Part shown: positions 5,627 to 7,012 of the stretch, piece by piece
Layout of the letters: every line of letters begins with the position of its first letter
Position numbering within the stretch: the first letter of the stretch is position 1
NCBI GenBank assembly: GCA_964421875.1
Contig: CAYQZD010000161.1
Span: 1-7,012 of the forward strand
Origin: CAYQZD01 sp964421875
GTDB taxonomy: Bacteria; Electryoneota; Tariuqbacteria; Tariuqbacterales; Tariuqbacteraceae
Direction of reading: 5' to 3'
Length of the DNA stretch: 7,012 nt
Notes under the pieces: model-generated
Told to the model about the DNA's origin: nothing
Seen by the model: only the letters and a program-made list of their open reading frames with translations
Database searches by the model: none
Made by a program: the position numbers and the translations under genes

Positions 5627-6784
5627 ATGCGCCATATAGCCGAGCCCAGTATATCTTTCCCCATACTACTCCTGTTCCTCATCCTCGCTCTTCCCTATCC
5701 GGTAATGGCAGCGGGTGAGGGAAACGATTCATCGCCTGGTATAAGCGTGGGAGGAATGTATTTTTCGGACGGAGACTGGAAAAACCGTTCCCACCGGCAT
5801 CACTCCCCGGACGACACATCGCTTGGTATCCCCACTCCTGGAACCTGGCCCACCGGACTGGACAAAGCCGATACGACTACTTTCTGGCACTGCGATATCG
5901 ATATGGGAATGGTTTACCAGCTTGGACTCAATCCGGGGGACACAGCCTTCACTATCATTTCCAGTTTCCAGTCCCCCTCGGAAAATCCCGCGCTACGCTC
6001 GCCGGGAGGGATATTGTGGCTCGATTCGCGGGTCTGGATGGTGAACGAACAGGAGGGGAAGCTCTATCAATATAATCCGGATCAGCCCGACACCGTGGTT
6101 TACCGCTCCCTGCCGGACTCTGCGGCTATAGACCCCAACTCCTTCGGCTTGGCCTGGGACGGGCAGTACCTCTGGCACAGCCAATACGGCGCTCAAGCCC
6201 GCATCTTCAAGCTCGACACCACCGATTGCCAAATGGTCTTCTCCTTCTTTCCCCCCACCGACTATATCTTAGGAATCACCTATAAGGACGGTTACCTTTA
6301 CGGCGTGGACAAAAACGAACGGCGGCTCTACAAGATTAATCCGGTGGGCGGGTTCGTAGTGGAGGTTTTCGACTGGGATGTGCCCTATCCCCTGGGGCTC
6401 GATTGGGACGGGGAGTATTGGTGGAATGTTAGCAGCCGGGTCGATTCCGGCGGCCGAGCCGCGGTCTTCCGCGCCAGCGTTGGAACATCCGTTGAAACTC
6501 CCGAAACGCGTATAACGCCGGGCGGATTCGCTGTAATCGAAGCCTATCCCAATCCCTTCAACCAGCGTTCGCTGGTCTCTTTTTTCATAGAGCGTCCCGG
6601 TAATGCCAGGCTCGCGGTGTACGACATCGCCGGGCGGGAAGTGGCGGTTATCGCCGAAGGATTCTATCCCGCCGGGACGCATCGGGCGCTTTGGGAGGGA
6701 ACAGCGGCAGGCAGCGGAGTCTTTATCGTGCGGCTGCAGGGGGATGGTTTCGAGGCGGCGCGGAGGGTGGTTCTGGTGAAGTGA
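5627..6784 (+). CDS. Secreted propeller-like repeat protein (NHL/SMP-30-like pattern) with T9SS type A sorting domain
   Basis: The product is 385 residues. The signal peptide has an unusually long n-region (MRHIAEPSISF) and a hydrophobic core at 12-26; cleavage is probably after Ala28. Residues 30-75 are polar and low in structure (His/Ser/Asp-rich at 50-64). Residues 76-283 hold about five units of 40-48 residues with the pattern G-(L/I)-x-(W/Y)-D-G-x-Y-L-W followed by a (I/L)-(F/Y)-(K/Q)-(L/I/Y) strand: GLAWDGQYLW (174-183), GITYKDGYLY (216-225), GLDWDGEYWW (257-266). This resembles NHL, SMP-30 or glutamine-cyclotransferase-type propellers, but I cannot assign one family or any enzyme activity. 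Unlike its three neighbours it lacks the NPPI-GGG middle module. Residues 302-385 are the sorting domain (YPNPFN at 307-312, YDIAGREVAV, YPAGTH, final LVK). No Shine-Dalgarno is visible. The start is chosen because it gives a signal peptide and an in-frame TAA lies at 5615-5617. Confidence 0.92.
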   Translation: MRHIAEPSISFPILLLFLILALPYPVMAAGEGNDSSPGISVGGMYFSDGDWKNRSHRHHSPDDTSLGIPTPGTWPTGLDKADTTTFWHCDIDMGMVYQLGLNPGDTAFTIISSFQSPSENPALRSPGGILWLDSRVWMVNEQEGKLYQYNPDQPDTVVYRSLPDSAAIDPNSFGLAWDGQYLWHSQYGAQARIFKLDTTDCQMVFSFFPPTDYILGITYKDGYLYGVDKNERRLYKINPVGGFVVEVFDWDVPYPLGLDWDGEYWWNVSSRVDSGGRAAVFRASVGTSVETPETRITPGGFAVIEAYPNPFNQRSLVSFFIERPGNARLAVYDIAGREVAVIAEGFYPAGTHRALWEGTAAGSGVFIVRLQGDGFEAARRVVLVK

Positions 6785-6790
6785 GTTATT

Positions 6791-6867
6791 AAGTTAACAA
6801 GTTGGCAAGTTTACAAGTTAGCAAGTTTAAAAATGTGTACAAGTGTACAATTGGCAGGTGTGCAAGT
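6791..6867. repeat. Octamer tandem array after the fourth gene
   Basis: Five contiguous units fit AAGTTNNM (AAGTTAAC, AAGTTGGC, AAGTTTAC, AAGTTAGC, AAGTTTAA; 6791-6830). After two extra bases come ATGTGTAC, AAGTGTAC, a seven-base AATTGGC, AGGTGTGC and a partial AAGT. The units keep AAGT and vary at the end. The array is non-coding and starts six bases after the stop codon. Confidence 0.8.
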
Positions 6868-6887
6868 CCCCCCCTGAAGAATCCCCC

Positions 6888-6919
6888 GCTTTGCGGCGAG
6901 TAGGGGCGAAGCATTTTTT
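6888..6919 (+). terminator. Candidate intrinsic terminator of the fourth gene
   Basis: GCTTTGC (6888-6894) can pair along its whole length with GCGAAGC (6906-6912), including one G-U pair, around an 11-base loop. An A and then six T residues (6914-6919) follow. It is about 100 bases downstream of the stop codon. The loop is large and the stem short, so strength is uncertain. Confidence 0.4.
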
Positions 6920-6959
6920 AACTAGTGATTAACATTTTTATTCCTAACCTAAAATGCTT
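6909..6959. repeat. Inverted repeat with 9-bp arms
   Basis: AAGCATTTT (6909-6917) and AAAATGCTT (6951-6959) are exact complements separated by 33 AT-rich bases. The left arm is preceded by GTAGGGGCG (6900-6908), which recalls the GTAGGGCG at the edge of the palindrome at 5561. The right arm lacks the matching CGCCCCTAC. Confidence 0.5.
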
Positions 6960-6983
6960 GGTTCTCTTTGTGAATTTGTGGCT

Positions 6984-7000
6984 CAAAGTATTTGACTTTG
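6984..7000. repeat. Small hairpin near the window end
   Basis: CAAAGT (6984-6989) pairs with ACTTTG (6995-7000) around a five-base loop. No gene starts before the window ends. Confidence 0.3.
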
Positions 7001-7012
7001 CTCTCTATCCAA

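Noticed and set aside
6791..6867. Octamer array as a CRISPR array
   Set aside because: Units are only eight bases and contiguous, with no spacers and no cas genes.

Overview
The window carries four complete plus-strand genes (210-1865, 2213-3997, 4120-5496, 5627-6784) and AT-rich spacers full of short repeats and palindromes. All four products are predicted exported proteins. Each has an N-terminal signal peptide, a different N-terminal 'head', and a C-terminal domain of about 85-91 residues. That domain has the pattern NPFN-x-(S/R)(T/L), (V/I)YD-(I/V)-x-GRE(V/I), a conserved Gly-Tyr-Pro-Ala-Gly turn, SG-(V/I/M)-(Y/F) and a terminal Lys. This is the type A sorting-signal family of the type IX secretion system (T9SS; Por secretion tail, related to the FlgD Ig-like fold).

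Heads in order: gene 1 has a seven-unit Asp-box/YCF48-like beta-propeller; gene 2 has a seven-unit FG-GAP/VCBS calcium-binding beta-propeller with an exact 49-residue period; gene 3 has an unrecognised beta-rich domain; gene 4 has a five-unit propeller-like repeat region. Genes 1, 2 and 3 also share a roughly 130-residue middle module (NPPI-x-x-P-x-GGG ... FDAW ... GPL-x-x-R ... SFPF) that I cannot assign to a named family. The cluster therefore looks like paralogues with interchangeable heads on a common stalk and export tail. Short, nearly identical DNA patches between the genes suggest duplication followed by recombination or gene conversion.

The domain style fits an uncultured bacterium of the Bacteroidota/FCB-related lineages (for example Ignavibacteria, Cloacimonadota, Zixibacteria, KSB1 or related candidate phyla). 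There is no rRNA or housekeeping gene to place it more exactly. No T9SS machinery gene is present in the window, so use of that pathway is inferred from the tails alone.

Layout: 1-209 is a leader with a perfect 11-bp-arm stem-loop at 80-103. The longest gene-free stretch, 1866-2212, holds a strong hairpin (1922-1949) and a possible small mobile-element remnant bounded by 13-bp direct repeats (1967-2155). The 3998-4119 gap holds a sigma70-like promoter candidate. The 5497-5626 gap holds a 22-bp perfect palindrome near a TTGACA box. The 3' end, 6785-7012, holds an octamer tandem array, a terminator candidate and an interrupted inverted repeat. A heptamer repeat inside gene 2, just before its sorting domain, is placed so that gain or loss of one unit would remove the export tail.
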